64,000 bases of DNA from Sphagnum compactum. Taxonomy: Eukaryota > Bryophyta > Sphagnopsida > Sphagnales. How positions within the stretch are numbered: position 1 is the stretch's first letter; each line of letters begins with the position of its first letter. The stretch is taken from contig OZ234504.1 of the NCBI GenBank assembly GCA_965153455.1, positions 9,486,001-9,550,000 on the forward strand, in the 5' to 3' direction. The translations under genes and the position numbers were made by a program. This document shows positions 38,027 through 51,319 of the stretch, in pieces. The notes beneath the pieces were generated by a model. It did no database searches, was not told the DNA's origin, and saw only the letters and a list, made by a program, of their open reading frames with translations.

Positions 38027-38439
38027 AACAAAGGCCATATTTTGATCCCAATGTAACATAGTGTTTTTTTTGGGAACTTTTGTTCACAGCCATAGTGGTA
38101 ATTTATCCCTAAAAATATTAGCCAAACATTGCTATAAAGCATAAATGAAGTGAAAATATTTAATTGTCCGACTTAAAACCAAATATAGAAAATTGATAAT
38201 TTTTACTTATTTTTTCCCCCCCTTGCTTTTGGCAATTGAAAGACTCCAAAATCAATTCAGTTTTGAATTTTTAAACACACCAATAAATAAATAAATAAAT
38301 ACATTGTCCTCTTGTAAAATATTTTGCTCATGTAAAACATGCTCCTTGTGTAAAACATTGATAATGTTTTTTTTTAAAAATCTAAATAAATAAATAAATA
38401 AAGGATATATTTAACAATTTATCTATTAAAGAAGGTTGT

Positions 38440-38625
38440 TTGTTTGTCCCATTGAGATCTTCCAAACCATAGCATCACGGCTTGTCACACTCTTGTTATC
38501 GGTGGAAAGCCCTCAATGAGTTACGGTGCACCAAGGTGGTTCCATAATGTTTTACACTTGCAATGCAAGAGTTATTGAATATTGAGCAATTTTGTCAAGG
38601 AAAATTTAATAAAGTTGAAATTAAT
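38440..38625 (+). repeat. Dispersed repeat family B, copy 3
   Basis: Contains GGTGGAAAGCCCTCAATGAGT, CAATGCAAGAGTTATTGAATATTGA, TTTTGTCAAGG and TTTAATAAAGTTGAAA in the family order, with no insertion. Confidence 0.6.
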
Positions 38626-38639
38626 TAATTTGCCACAAT

Positions 38640-39331
38640 TTTTTTTTTCAATGAAACATGTAAAAAAGAAATTCACCAATCAAATCAAAAAGGCAAAGGC
38701 AGTTGCGTTCTCTTCAAACTACCACACAACCTAAAACACACAAAACATCAACACAAATTACACAAAAGGGCAAATGCAGTTGGTTGTCGGTAAGCTCAAG
38801 AGTAGTGACACAAAATGGGCATGATTCTGTTGTGGACCCAACAGAGCTAGCATGTCACACAATTTCATATTTCATTACAGGCTCAGAAAAACCTTCAAGC
38901 ACAACACATTTGTCGTAGTCTATCTCTCTCACACAGATACAAGAAGCTAACTTATGATATTACAATCCATGGCAAAGATTTCCAGGAACCAGCAATCAAT
39001 CTAAAAAACTTGGAATGCAGAGTCCAATGCAATAAAAAATTAATAATAATAGTAGCCCCTGAGTTTGATCTCATTGTTGTCGGGATTTCCACTGTAGTAA
39101 ATGTCCCACGCTTGTGTAACTTATCAGACTCTGAACGGAGAATGTACATGTTGTACCCATGTTACTGGTGTTTATAGGTAGGTATTACCATCTACCAGTC
39201 TTGTGGTGGAGATGGGAGGTAGAATTTTTTGAGTTTATAACAACGCATCTCTTTTTCTTTGAACTTGGATCCCAAATGCTTGTTTCATGAAAGCTTAAAT
39301 AGCTTACATAAAAGCCGTACCTTTGAAAGGC
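38640..39331. other. Downstream flank of the purple acid phosphatase gene
   Basis: Probably includes the phosphatase 3' untranslated region. No separate gene is recognised. Confidence 0.4.
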
Positions 39332-40675
39332 TTATGTACCCAATGGCCTCAACACTCTCCTGTTGCTTACTCTCCTCTTAGTGGAGGAGGACACTGAGCA
39401 TTGTGATTCTGGAGCGCTCAAACTGGTGATCCAGATATCGTCGGCCACTACAGCTTCATCATCATCATTTCGATGCCAGGTCCAACGGGCGTGGGTGGCA
39501 TTCACCATGTCAAGCTCCCCATGTCCAAAGCTTGCCTCCCTGTACATTGACCATTCTGGCTGCTCATCAAGGAAACTGCAGCCACCACCACCCCAATCAA
39601 CATTCAGATGTCTTGCAGGAATGTATGAAGCTCAAACAACAACAGATTGTTTAAGACATTGGATACTTCATCGATTTACCGTCAACCTATTTCAGTTGCT
39701 CATCCCTACTAGTACTTCTTCATTTCACAACTGAAAAAGGATTTAACAATAGAGAGAAACTTTGTGGCAAGAAAGAAACACACAATTGGAAATCAGCCTT
39801 GAAAATTATCCAGCTATCTGAATTCACAGTTGGTCAAAAAGAGACCCATCATACTCCTTTACAGGCACCAGGTTCTTCCCCCACAAGTTCTCAGAAACAA
39901 ATCATCTTGCTCACTGTAGTACATTGAACAAATGAGTGCAATTTGAAAAAGCAAGTACCTCTGGGCAAGACCTTCACGGTTGCCACCATCACCAATTGTT
40001 ATGTGTATAATCCCACACGGATCCCTCTTCATCAAGTATACACGTGTCTGCAGCCATCCACCGAAGACACACATAGCACTCTCTCTTTCAATTCCAATGA
40101 ACAATAATCCTCAAACAGTAAGTACCTCTAGCATGCAAATGCAAAACCTTCAAACTAATTCAACAGGGAAACAGTTACAGAAAGTGGCCACAGGAGGAGG
40201 TCAGTCCCAAAGTCGACTAGTTGGAATGTTGCACACAATGGGTGGGTCAGAGGACAATGCTTATTATTACCATGCGTTCATATGCATGCACATGGCCAGC
40301 AAATATCAGGTCCACTCGTGCCTCATAAAGCAATGACTCCATAGCTGCCATCATCCTGTCACCATTCAGTTGATGGGCTGCATTTGAGTTGTACCAAGGA
40401 GCATGGAGCACTGCAACTAGCCATGGTGTTCTACTCCTGTCCACCCTTGCCAAGTCTGCCTGCAAACACAAAGTAGTTGAAAAGATGGGGAAGAATTTTT
40501 TTTAAAGAAATGGGTTGGTACATGGAAAGGAGGGTGTCCTCCACAGCAAAAAGATACACAAACAAATGCCAAAGAAAACCAAATGGGATCTACCACCCAA
40601 ATCCAAGCAGCAAGCAGGCTGGGCTAGCAGATACCCATGAAATTGCACAAACTTCTAAACACAGAAAAACAGACC

Positions 40676-40712
<37 letters not shown>

Positions 40713-41858
40713 TGTCCTCACTTGAAGCCATTTGTACTGGGAGGAATCCTCATCAAAATCAGCATATGAGGCCAACATAAGAACATGCACACCAGCAGTT
40801 TCAAAAGAGTAGAACTGATTTGAATCCGAGCCACTCTCAGAATATGGCATCTGCCAGCGGGTATTGTAAGCTCTGAACGGATCCACAATATAAGGGATAC
40901 CTTCAATGTCATGGTTCCCTTGAGTGACCATCCAAGGCTTTGCACTAGCATATGGCGTAACTAGTTTGCCAAAGGAGTCCCACAACGGTTGATAGTAGTC
41001 AGCATAAGACAAGTCACCGGCAAATAACAGAACATTGTAGTTTGAATTCTCGATGTGCTCCAATGTTGATTTTGTCCATCCAGTTTGACCCAAATCACCT
41101 ATGAAGAAGCAGCAATGATGAAAAGCATCCATCATCAATTTGACCAACAATATTCAGCAGGCACTCAAATATAAACATTGGTATGACAATATTCTTCACA
41201 AGTTGCTCAATCTCTCTGTCAACAATACCCAAGGTTGGTTTCATAACAAACCTGATATTGTAAGGGTCAAGTGCCACCTCTACTAATACAGTTCAATATT
41301 GTAAGGGTCAAAGAAGATTCCAGAAAAGTTTACCAACAACTGCAAATTTGATGGGCACATCAGGTCCTGCTGGTGGAGGGGTTGTGAACTTGAATTCGTG
41401 GCCACTGCCGCCACACATATAGTAGTAGGTAGTATTGTCCAATAATGGACCCACGACAACATGATGCATTTGGCCTGACTTGTACAAGAAATAACTGTAA
41501 CTCTTCTTCACACCACTTGCAATGGCAGTGTACTGTTGTGAGGTAGTTCCATAATGCACAGTGGAAGGTGCGGTCATGCTTGAAGTCATCCATGAAACAC
41601 GCATCCTGTTCGGTCCAGCCAATGATACATGCACCTGTATGTTACAACCCCCCACCCCACAAACCCCAGAAATTAATGACAATTAGCAAGAACAGCCAAA
41701 CCAGCATCTGTGAATAAAAAATCATTTTTCTGTTATCCAATATCCCCCAAAAGCAAAGGTGCAGAAAGAAATCCTCAATCTTAAGAGCTTGAATCTAAAT
41801 ACAGCCTACTGCAGACAATTGCAAAAAAAATTGCTCCCAATGAAACAGCTTTGTTGAC

Positions 41859-41892
<34 letters not shown>

Positions 41893-42387
41893 CACATGAC
41901 ATCTGGATTCAGCAGCTATTCAACAGTAAACCTGCCGGTAACCATTTTGAAACAGCAAATTGAGCATCAGAGCATCATCATGATCATCACCTTTGTCACA
42001 AAGACAGTGAAGTGGTGGTGCCATGATGATAATCCTCCCCACCAACTTCATCAGCTCCTGACAGTATGTATGTATTGATCTGGACCCAACAGTATGCATA
42101 CCACCTAGATCTGAAAGCTAGGTCTACACAACCTCTAAGACAGAATTGTCTCATCATCATCATCATCATCACAACATGATCAATCAGATATAGAATCCTT
42201 TTGGGACATTCCTTGTCTCATTCCATACCTGATCAGGTTGGATGCTCTTCTTCCCACCCGCGAAGAGCATGAGATTGGGACGAGCCGGAGGACGTACATA
42301 TGCAGCAGCAGTGGCTTCCTCACATAGCAGTGCCATGGACAGCAGCATGGTCACAAGCATTATGATCGCCATAGAATTCCCATCCAT
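39332..42387 (-). CDS. PAP: Purple acid phosphatase, secreted metallophosphoesterase
   Basis: Dinuclear-metal acid phosphatase that frees phosphate from organic esters, normally secreted or vacuolar. Six minus-strand exons join in phase: 42387-42229, 41634-41334, 41098-40722, 40459-40271, 40047-39959 and 39575-39332, 1359 nt or 452 residues, usual for low-molecular-weight plant PAPs of the PAP18/22 type. A hydrophobic N-terminus ([16 protein letters not shown]) is a signal peptide. A fibronectin-like domain starts [18 protein letters not shown]. All five metal-ligand motifs are present: GDLG (154), GDLSYADYY (181), GNHD (214), VLHAPWY (296) and GHVHAYER (334). The C-terminal [13 protein letters not shown] and [10 protein letters not shown] blocks follow. 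The final exon junction was chosen because it keeps family spacing between GLA and REASFGHG. Introns 1 and 3 carry GA/CT microsatellites. Confidence 0.94.
40679..40709. repeat. (GA)n microsatellite in PAP intron 3
   Basis: About 30 bp of GA dinucleotide (CT on the gene strand), starting only about 12 bp downstream of the exon 3 donor. Confidence 0.9.
41861..41892. repeat. (GA)n microsatellite in PAP intron 1
   Basis: About 32 bp of GA dinucleotide within the first intron of the phosphatase gene. Confidence 0.9.
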
Positions 42388-43622
42388 GATGATCAAGCAA
42401 GCAAGTGCCAAGCACCCTCTCTCTGCTTCGAGATTTTTGCTTGTTTTTTTTTTTAAAAATTCCTGTATTTTGCAGTTGAGAATCGGGCTGTGTTGAGCTG
42501 CAAAAACATCCCAAGTGAAATTGTCTTTCGAGCTTTTTTGTATAACAACAACACAGAGAAAAAGATGCAACCGTAAATCCACCCACACACCCAGCCCCTC
42601 TACTCTATTATAAGAGCTTGCTTGGTGACTTACCTACCTTTGTAGAGCGTGTGGGTGTTTTTGTGTCTTTGTGGGTGTGTGTGTGTAGAGCAGCGGCAGC
42701 ATAGAAGAGAAGTGAATTCTGTCTCTCCAAACTCTCGCAATTCCAAGAGAAGCCTTACAATCACAAAGTGACACCCTAATGCAGAAGAAGAGCGACAGAC
42801 AGACAGATAGACAGACAATCTTCTGCTTCACCCAAAAGCCGGAAGAGTGTCAGAAGATACCTGCTGCAGACGTATCAGAAGATGTCTGCTGCTACGCCGT
42901 ATCCGGTTGTGGAATCCAACGAGAGACAAACAGCAAGCACAAGCGACATTCGCGGCTGAGACAAAGAAGAGTGGGTTAAGAGCTTGGGTCTCTTAACCCT
43001 AATTTTCTCCAGCATCTGGACGAACCGCGAATTTCGCTACAGTTAGTTGTTGGGTACTTGGGGATTCTGCTCCTCGTGTTCTTTCTCTCTCTCATTATTG
43101 ACAAGCATCTACAAATCAATCGATCTGATGTTTGTGTTGGTGATCGGAGCTTGAAGAGGGTGAATCTTCTGCAAATAAGGTTGTCAAGGGTGCCGGCAGG
43201 ACCAGAATGGGACTGACAATAACAGGACCATGGGAGCTCTGGCACGAGGAGGACCGTGATGGGACTGACAAGAGGGGAATGTGTATGACATGCATTTCAT
43301 GTTGGTGCAAAATGCGGTTTGGAGATGGTTGATGTCAAGGGTTTAGGGTTGAGCTCTAAACTGTTGAGTCTCTGTGTCTGTCTGTCTGTCTCTCATGATC
43401 TGAATCTTGAAGCATCATCCAATTTTCTAGAAAACAAATAGAGCAGTAATGAGTTCAGCGATTCTTGCAGAGAAAACAAATTCAGATGTAGTAGTAGTAT
43501 TAGTTACAGTATTGGATTTGGAGCTTGATCATTTAAGGATCAACAGCCAATTCCAGTGTGTTGCTGCTGTATGTGTTTCTGTATACAGAAACACATACAA
43601 AATGTCTTCTATATATGCACCA
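42388..43622. promoter_or_regulatory. Spacer between polygalacturonase and phosphatase genes
   Basis: Holds the phosphatase leader and promoter and the polygalacturonase 3' flank. Features seen are a GTGT stretch near 42650-42690, a GACA simple repeat near 42794-42818 and AACCCTAA-type motifs near 42995 and 43340. A short perfect hairpin of CTGTATACAG type lies near 43570-43595. None has a proven role. Confidence 0.35.
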
Positions 43623-46600
43623 TTAAAAGAATAGAACTGAAACCCAGCAGTATGTTGCAAACAGCAGACAGCTTGTGTAGGCAATGAAGAGATAGATCAG
43701 GAGCTTTGTGTTGTTCTTGTTCTTGTCAAGAAGTGGTTGTTGGTTGCCAATCAGATTATTCAATGTTGACTTGAGCCATGACAGGATTGTTGCACATCGA
43801 GTATTGTCAATGATTAGGCAGCTCGGAGGATTCTCAATCCCAATGGCAACACCTCTAGCATTTGTGCATGAAGATGTGGCGGGGCTTGCAGAAGTTTGCT
43901 GCAAGCTAATATCTTGGAGATGAATTGATGTGCATGCGACGGATGTGCTGCACTGGAAGCTGACAGCAGTTGATGAGAAGGAAGTCCCGGTGATGTTGGT
44001 ATATTTCACTAGCTCAATCTGAACTGCATCCGTCTACAACCCCCCAAGAAACCCAAAAAAAACCATGAGGTGAAAAAACATCCACAAACCATTGAGTAAG
44101 TCTCCAACACTATGATGGTGATCTTGGTGTCATGTTATAGGAAGATCCCCATTGGTGAGATTTGACAATGGGTCATGTAAGAACTTATGGCTTACTGAGT
44201 TGGAACAGGGGCCACTTTGAGAAGATGGGCAGTAGTATTGATCAATGATAATGGGATTTGTGACATTGATCATGCTGATGTTCTGATACACAAAGTTGTA
44301 CGCCAGGCCTTTGCCTCCCTGTGTGTGTACCCACCACCATCACATCACCCACATGCCCTTGAATTCTTAGATTGATCCTGTGAACCTCAAAAGCTAATTT
44401 ATGGGTCATGCAAAAGACAAAGGACAAAGGACAAAAGGGGTTGTTGATTGTTCATGTCCCTCATGCTTTACAAAAGTGGTGTTGGAAACTGACTGACTTA
44501 CTGATGCCTTACAAATAGTTCCAAGCTTTTGTGGATAAGAGAGAAAGCTAGATAGATTGATCAAATGGAAAGTATGTCATTTTACCTGCCATGTTTTGAT
44601 TCGCAACCCATTTGTAGTACCTTCCATTACACAATTCTTGACTTGTACTTGAGATACGTTTGCAGTTGCTCCATTTTCTCCAAGGCTTCCAATACTGCCA
44701 GTCAAGTCAGTCAGTAGCATAAGATGCAGTAAAGATCAAACTGAATACGTTTTTTTGCATTTGAAGAAACACAACTTACACTGACACCAATTTTGGTGTC
44801 ATGAGCTGAATTTGTCTTCGTGGATTAAGAATTTTTAAACCGTTATCCACTATTAACAACTGCAATTTTTCTTTTCCTTTGTTTCAGATGTTAATGCCAT
44901 TTTTGTTTGTTTCTTTGTTTCTTTGTTTTGTCAGGGATAATGGGCAGCAGCAGGATCTGTGGATGGATTTTTTGTTACCTGATCCCATGACATCCTGGAC
45001 CACAATAGACATTCTCCACTTCAATGTTGTGAGATCCAGACACTATCGATATACAATCATCTCCTGCAAACAAAACTCTCAATTTTGGAAACATGGGTTT
45101 GTTGGGTTGATGGAAATGGGTAAGTGAAGTTCACATGCAATTGTTGAGTCGAAAGGTTGGGTTGTTGGAAATGGAAATTTTACTTGAGGTCTTGTACAAA
45201 TGAGATGAGAACCCAAAGCAAGCAAGCATATGACTTCCGAATCCAATTCCAAATATAATGAATTCCAAATAATTAAATAATCTATCTACCTGTAGCAATG
45301 TTGCAATTTTGTATTGTAGTGTTTGTGCAGGCTGAGACATGGATCCCATCTGTGTTGGGGCTGGTAGGCGGTGCTACAACGGTGACAAATTTAGCCTGCC
45401 CTCGAACCACGGAATTCAAGTTGAGGTGGATTTGTTGGCTGTTCAAGAATGTCACATTTTCCACCGTGACATCGGTGCCATTGTGAATCTCAACTGCCTG
45501 CAAATCATTTCCAAACAAGCCATGGTATGTGAAGACTTACACACTACCACAAAATATTTCAATAGATTGATCTCTACAGCAATTTTACTACTACATAAAC
45601 ATGAGTTCTAGTGTAAAAAAGATATCAATGGTTTTGAAACTCCAACTACATCATCAGTTTCCAACAAGCATATGAGTGTTCAACACATTTGGGTATTGAA
45701 ATAATTTGGTGGTGCATGGATGGGTAGTGAGGCAACATACTGTGGGTGCTTGCTTGCAGGTTTTGGCTTTCTTACACGCCCACCAATTTTTTCCTTGCCC
45801 ATTGAAGGTGCCAGTGCCACTGATGGAGAAATCAGTGACGTGCTCAAACACCAACCATGTGGGACTACTAACTCCACCCCATGCACTCACTTCATCTGGT
45901 GCCACAATAGTCCCCTCAACCTTCACCACACCACATTGATCATGGTGAGCTCACACACTAATCACTTATCTCGAATCAATATTAATAGTATGAACATTGT
46001 CATTTAATGAACTCCCTTGGTACTGGTTTTTTTCTTTCCTTTGAATTCATCCAATTATAAAAATGGTTGCCAACTTTTTTTACTTCCAAGTGATTCTAGT
46101 GCAATATGGGTATTCTTCAACCATAGGCAAGAAAAACTTGGTGTCCACTTATTTAGAGATATTTTGCCAATTTTGATTTTATTTGGTTTGAACTTTGAAC
46201 CACCCTTACCAAACCTTTGTGGTGTTACCTTTGACAACTTGTGAGCTAATGAAGATGGGATTCTTAAGATTTATGTGGGAACAAACAAATGACAAGGTGA
46301 AAGAATCAACATACAAGGAATTGTAATCCAGGTTGACATTTGCTCCCTTTGAATGTGGCAGGGTAAACAAGGAAAGTGTAAGCAACAGGAGCATGGACAA
46401 CACCATTAGCAGTACCACAGGCAAGGTTCCAAGCTGTGAAGAATGCCTGCACTCTCAATTTCATGAAATATGTCATGACTCATCACAATGGCATTGTTTC
46501 AACAATACTAATGGAAAAAATATTAATCTAATAATTCAAGCACAAAGGTTTCAATGTATAATATAACAAATTGTAAATTTGGAACATTGGGTATGTAACA

Positions 46601-47010
46601 ATTACTTGTGTGTCATTAGTTCTGCCATCACCAACAGCACCATATGCAAGCACATCATATATAGTCCTTCCCAAATGCCACCTACGACGATGTCGCTCAG
46701 ATTGTTTAAACAAGTTCATGTCATCTGCACTCTCGAGAGGTGATGATTCAAGCTCCATCTCCAAATTATTATGCAAGCCATCTGAGCTTATGGTGTGTGT
46801 ACGACTTTGAGTTTCAGATGAAACAAGATTGACATTTTTCAATAACCCATTGTGTTCCACAACATGGAAGTTGTTGCTTGTCACTGCACACCTCACTAAG
46901 TTTGGAATTATAATGAAGCATGAGAACAATGTCAAGTAGAAGACATAATGGATCAATCTGAGTTTGTCTATAAGACCGAGTGGTTTGATGCCACCATGTC
47001 TCCTGATCAT
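43623..47010 (-). CDS. Polygalacturonase, GH28 pectinase
   Basis: Secreted glycoside hydrolase that cleaves homogalacturonan in the cell wall. Eight minus-strand exons join in phase: 47010-46606, 46446-46315, 45920-45741, 45497-45290, 45063-44979, 44694-44586, 44318-44196 and 44033-43623, 1653 nt or 550 residues. All four GH28 motifs are present: NTDG (287), GDDC (309), CHGISIGSLG (333-342, catalytic-region His) and RIK (368). The conserved start YDVLAYGAVGDGRTNDT lies about 120 residues in, after a hydrophobic segment (HYVFYLTLFSCFIII) and a basic RHRRRWH stretch, so there is a long propeptide-like N-terminus. The C-terminus extends past the usual NPPSC end and closes with a 26-residue hydrophobic tail (525-550). 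The open frame continues upstream of 47010, so the start is uncertain; exon 3 start is also the weakest junction. Confidence 0.9.
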
Positions 47011-48278
47011 CTTAACCTCCAACGCAAAGATTTCTCCTATATTTTGTTCAATTGTGAGCAACAATGTCATTCCCCAAAGGTTCTTCAAAAATCCAATTCT
47101 CGAAGTGTCACCCAAAGAGTTCAAAGAGGAAAGTAAGACTAACACCAATAATGGCTGGTGGTCTTTTAACATCTCTATCTATAGTTTGGAGTTATATGTG
47201 TCAAAAGTTGACTTATATGGACTTGTTTGAAATTTACTCTTCAAGAACACATAAACATGTGGGGACACATGTTTGAAACATGATAGTGGCGTAATGTGAA
47301 TGAAATTCATTGCTTCATGAACTATGTGTGCTTCAAAGCCTTTTGAATTTCCACCGCATGGTAGAGCTATTGTATTAACTAGAGAGTAGGCGAAATGGGC
47401 CAATGGCATGTTCTTTTGCTTCGAATGCAACTATATGTTTATGTACACTTATAAACATAATACATGTTGCATTCGTATTAGAGAGCTCATAATTGAACTT
47501 GATAAGTATGCAAAAGTTTGCCAACCAAAGATGACTAAGTTTTTTTCTAAATAGTTTAGGGTAGAAATATTACTTCCTTCCCAAAAGTGGGCAATTTCTA
47601 ACCATCGTAATTTATAAACATCATTGTTGCCCAAATCTTCCACATGGTTGTAGAAACACTTCAATTCTCACAACTTTGGTCTTTTAATTATTTAGCCATT
47701 GATTAAGCCCCTATCAAAACAACTCATCATGCAAATTTGAAAATAAATAAATATATAAATAAATATTTTACAAAAGCTTATTGGGAATGGTTAACTATTA
47801 CAAATTACACATTCTAAAAAGTTACCAAAATTATGTTCTAAAGTAGTTGAATATATATTTTTTAAAGTACCTAAATTTATTCAAGGTAATTTATTTGAAG
47901 TTTGCCTTTCGTTAAATTAGTCAAACTCCATAACTAACACACATGTATTGCCAGTTCAAGGCTTGTTTGATGGTCTAGGCATAACCCACGATTATTATTC
48001 CTAATTTCATGGGTAATTAACACCTTCATGTGATGCTTCAAAGTTGCATCTATAATATAACATACAAAGGTGGAACAAATTTAATCACATGTGGATTGCA
48101 TAATAAAAGCAAATTAACATTATGGGGCTAGTGGCAAGACTTGGCAATACCTTGAACTGCATGAACCATGTGACAAGGTGTTAATAGAAATTCATGATTA
48201 AAATTTCTTTTACTTTAGTTTAACTCATGTAGATGGAAAATAAAATGATTTATTATACTAAATCAAGGCCTTTCTTTT

Positions 48279-48324
<46 letters not shown>

Positions 48325-50700
48325 TGGATTTTCATTACCCTTTCAAAAAGTCATTTTTAACGGCATTGTTACCACATCATCTTTCATGCCAAATACTCAT
48401 TAAGATGAGCAATTTGTCAAACAAATTGAATACGTATTCAATTATTATGGATAGTTATAAGTTTTTTGGTAATTTTTTGAAAGTTCAATATGTTATGACA
48501 ATTCAACATGTTTTCATGAAATTCACAGAATGTGATTATACCATATAGAATGTTGTAAAGTGTTTTTCATAATCACTTTTATTTTGTTCCACGATCAATT
48601 ATAAATTTCTAAATCTTGTAAAAATAATTCTATGACATGATTTTATGGACACTTTAATGTGCTTTAATTAATACTCATTTCAAATTCAACAAATTTAGTT
48701 TAAATTTGATAACATATCAATGTTCACAAACCCAAAACAATCCATAAATGCACATAATGACACATGTTTAATGTAATCAATTTTGAATTTTTTATATTAC
48801 TTACCTATGTGATTCTAACTATGCGAACTACAATATGAATCATTAATAGGTCTTGTAGCTGATGGTTAGAAAGCCATTAATAAAGATCGATGGGACAACA
48901 AAATATGATAATGTGGTGAGCTACCTTGTTTATTTGTGATTATATAACTAGCATGAATAGTTGTTCGAAAGTTCACTAGTCCTACCCCTTATGTTGTTGG
49001 GTTGATGTTAGGCTTGAACCAATGCAATTTCATGTTCATTTTGGATGGTTGATGTTAGAAATAAAACATTATTGAGTAAACATGAATCTTCGTAAACTTG
49101 TCCCAAAAACTAAAGTAACATGGGTTTAAATATATTGTAAAGGTTAAGTTGATATCAAAATGATATCGAGTAAAGAATGACATAATACAATGTTGTTTAT
49201 AATGTGAATTTAAAAAAGTTGAATGCAAGGCCTAACAGTGAAAATCCCATGAATGCACAAGGTGCTAATGTGAGTTGGTTGAATTTGTATTGGAAAGGAA
49301 ATAAAATAGATGAAAGATCTAAATGAATTTCTAGAATTGAAAATGAACTTTTGAACATAATTTCTTTCCAAATCAAAATCAAAACCAAAACTTATGATTC
49401 TTTTCCTTTTTGCAATTTAATAAACTTGTTTTTCAAAATGAATTTGATTCTATGGAAAAGATTTTCTTAAATCTTAATTTTCCATTCTAGTAATAACACA
49501 ATTCCATACTACCATTCACAATTTAATGATACCTCCTTAAGAATAAACATCAATAAGTTTGAATGGAATGAACGTTAAACTTAGCTTGCAAGACAAAAAA
49601 GAAGATACAATAAATAACATGTGGACAATAATGGGGGAGGAGCCTTGACTTGTAATTGAACACATGAAATGTTCAAGTGGGTATATGCACAAAGCCTTTT
49701 ACTCTTTTTTTGGCAACCTTACCAAAGACTCATCAAGCCCATGCTTTTAACCTTGTTTTTTAAAATACATATAATTGTTATTTATTTGTTTGTAGTACAT
49801 TAGAAGTTCACTTGAACCAATATGACACTTATTGTTCTAAAGTTTTATATTTAAAAATTAAAATAGAAAACTTCAAGCAACGTTGTAACATTGAGCTTTA
49901 ATGCAAGTTGTTCACTAAGTTGTCAAAGGTTATTTCTCCCACATATTGAACATAACATGTCACACACCAAAATAGACATCGTACTTATCACACATCATAC
50001 AATAATGCTAAATGTCATAAACTATATGCCAAATTCTATATATATATGAGATTGCAATATATTGGATTGTATTGCATTTTCATTATGACATTCAACAAAT
50101 GTGATATAAATGCAATTTTCAAATGTTAGCACTATTGATATTCATTTCATTTTTTGATGTTGTGTCAATGGCTAGCATCCCAAGAAGGTTTTAACATTAA
50201 ATGGAATTATATATGATGATGATTATTATTATTATTATGGTTAAAAATCAAACCAATATTAGAATTTTAGAATTTTTTGAAATTTATCTTGATATATATT
50301 TTTTAAGGAAAAATGAGAATATTGTGACAAAATATTCCATTTTTTATTTTTATTTTCATTTTTTGCATTTTTGTGAAATTTCACACAAAGAAAAATGTTG
50401 GTTAGGACATGTGAATGTATTTAAATGTTTAATATTGTATTTTAAATGGTTACCTTTTGAACAATTGAGGGGATTGTCACATGCCAAAAAACAACCAAGA
50501 CACTAGAATTCCCAAAGGATTTGAACAAACCATGATAAAGGTAGGCCTAATTCTAAACCCAACCATGAAACGTGAAAATAAAAAACTTGGACACAAAATA
50601 TGCACAACATAAATTTAACAAAGTTTTATTATGATAAAGTGCATGGAAACATGAAAAAAGCAAGGTTACAATGCAAGATCTATCCTACCCAAAACTAACG
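47011..50700. other. Gene-free spacer right of the polygalacturonase gene
   Basis: The first few hundred bases are probably its promoter. The rest is AT-rich with only short open frames and a (TA)n microsatellite at 48282-48317. Confidence 0.5.
48282..48317. repeat. (TA)n microsatellite
   Basis: About 36 bp of alternating TA in the spacer. Confidence 0.9.
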
Positions 50701-50764
50701 TTGAATAATTTTTTTTTAAAATGAGGAAATTTTATTTTATTTGTACATTTTTAGGATTTTAGTT

Positions 50765-51090
50765 CAAAAAAAAATATTTCAAAATATTTCACATTAACTC
50801 AAGACATCTTAAAATATCTCAAAATACCTCACACTAATTCAAGACATTTCAAAATATTTCACATTGATTCAAGATGTCTTATTTTTTTAAAAATCTCAAA
50901 ATAACTCACTCTAATTCAATACATTTCAAAAAAAATTCAAAATTTTTCACACTAACTCAATATGTTTCAAATATATGAAATATCTCACATTAATTAAAGA
51001 TGTTTCAAAATATGTCAAAAGATTTCAAAAGATTTCGCATTAATTGAAACTCTTTCAAAAGATTTCACACTAATTCAAGATGTTTCAAAA
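50765..51090. repeat. Degenerate short tandem repeat (TTTCAAAATATTTCACA)
   Basis: Many loosely conserved copies of a 30-50 bp unit built from TTCAAAATATTTCACA and CTAATTCAAGAYRTTTCAAAA. Divergent and without coding potential. Confidence 0.7.
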
Positions 51091-51169
51091 TATGAATATT
51101 CTTGGGCAAGCTTTAAACTACATTATGAATGTACAAATGGATGAAAGGCGATGTTTGTGGATGAATTCC

Positions 51170-51275
51170 ATCCATGATTATATTAACAATGATGTTAGCA
51201 ATGATGCTAGAAATGATGTTGGTAGTGACGCTGACCATGATGTTGGCCATGGTGTTGGGGATGTCATCCATAACA
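51170..51275. repeat. Degenerate ATGATGTTRG repeat
   Basis: Successive GATGTTRGYAATGATG-like units of about 12-18 bp. They create open frames on both strands (51080-51319 plus, 51113-51304 minus) with Asp/Val-rich or Ile/Asn-rich translation, a product of the repeat rather than a gene. Confidence 0.6.
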
Positions 51276-51319
51276 TCACCTACCCTTCTAATGATGAGTT
51301 CCATAAAGAACGGCCTTAG

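Noticed and set aside
39840-39900. A possible additional phosphatase exon ([11 protein letters not shown]-like translation)
   Set aside because: No acceptor fits the phase of the preceding exon, and joining exon 5 directly to 39575 restores family length and spacing.
51080-51319. Small open frames on both strands
   Set aside because: They are translations of a degenerate ATGATGTT repeat.
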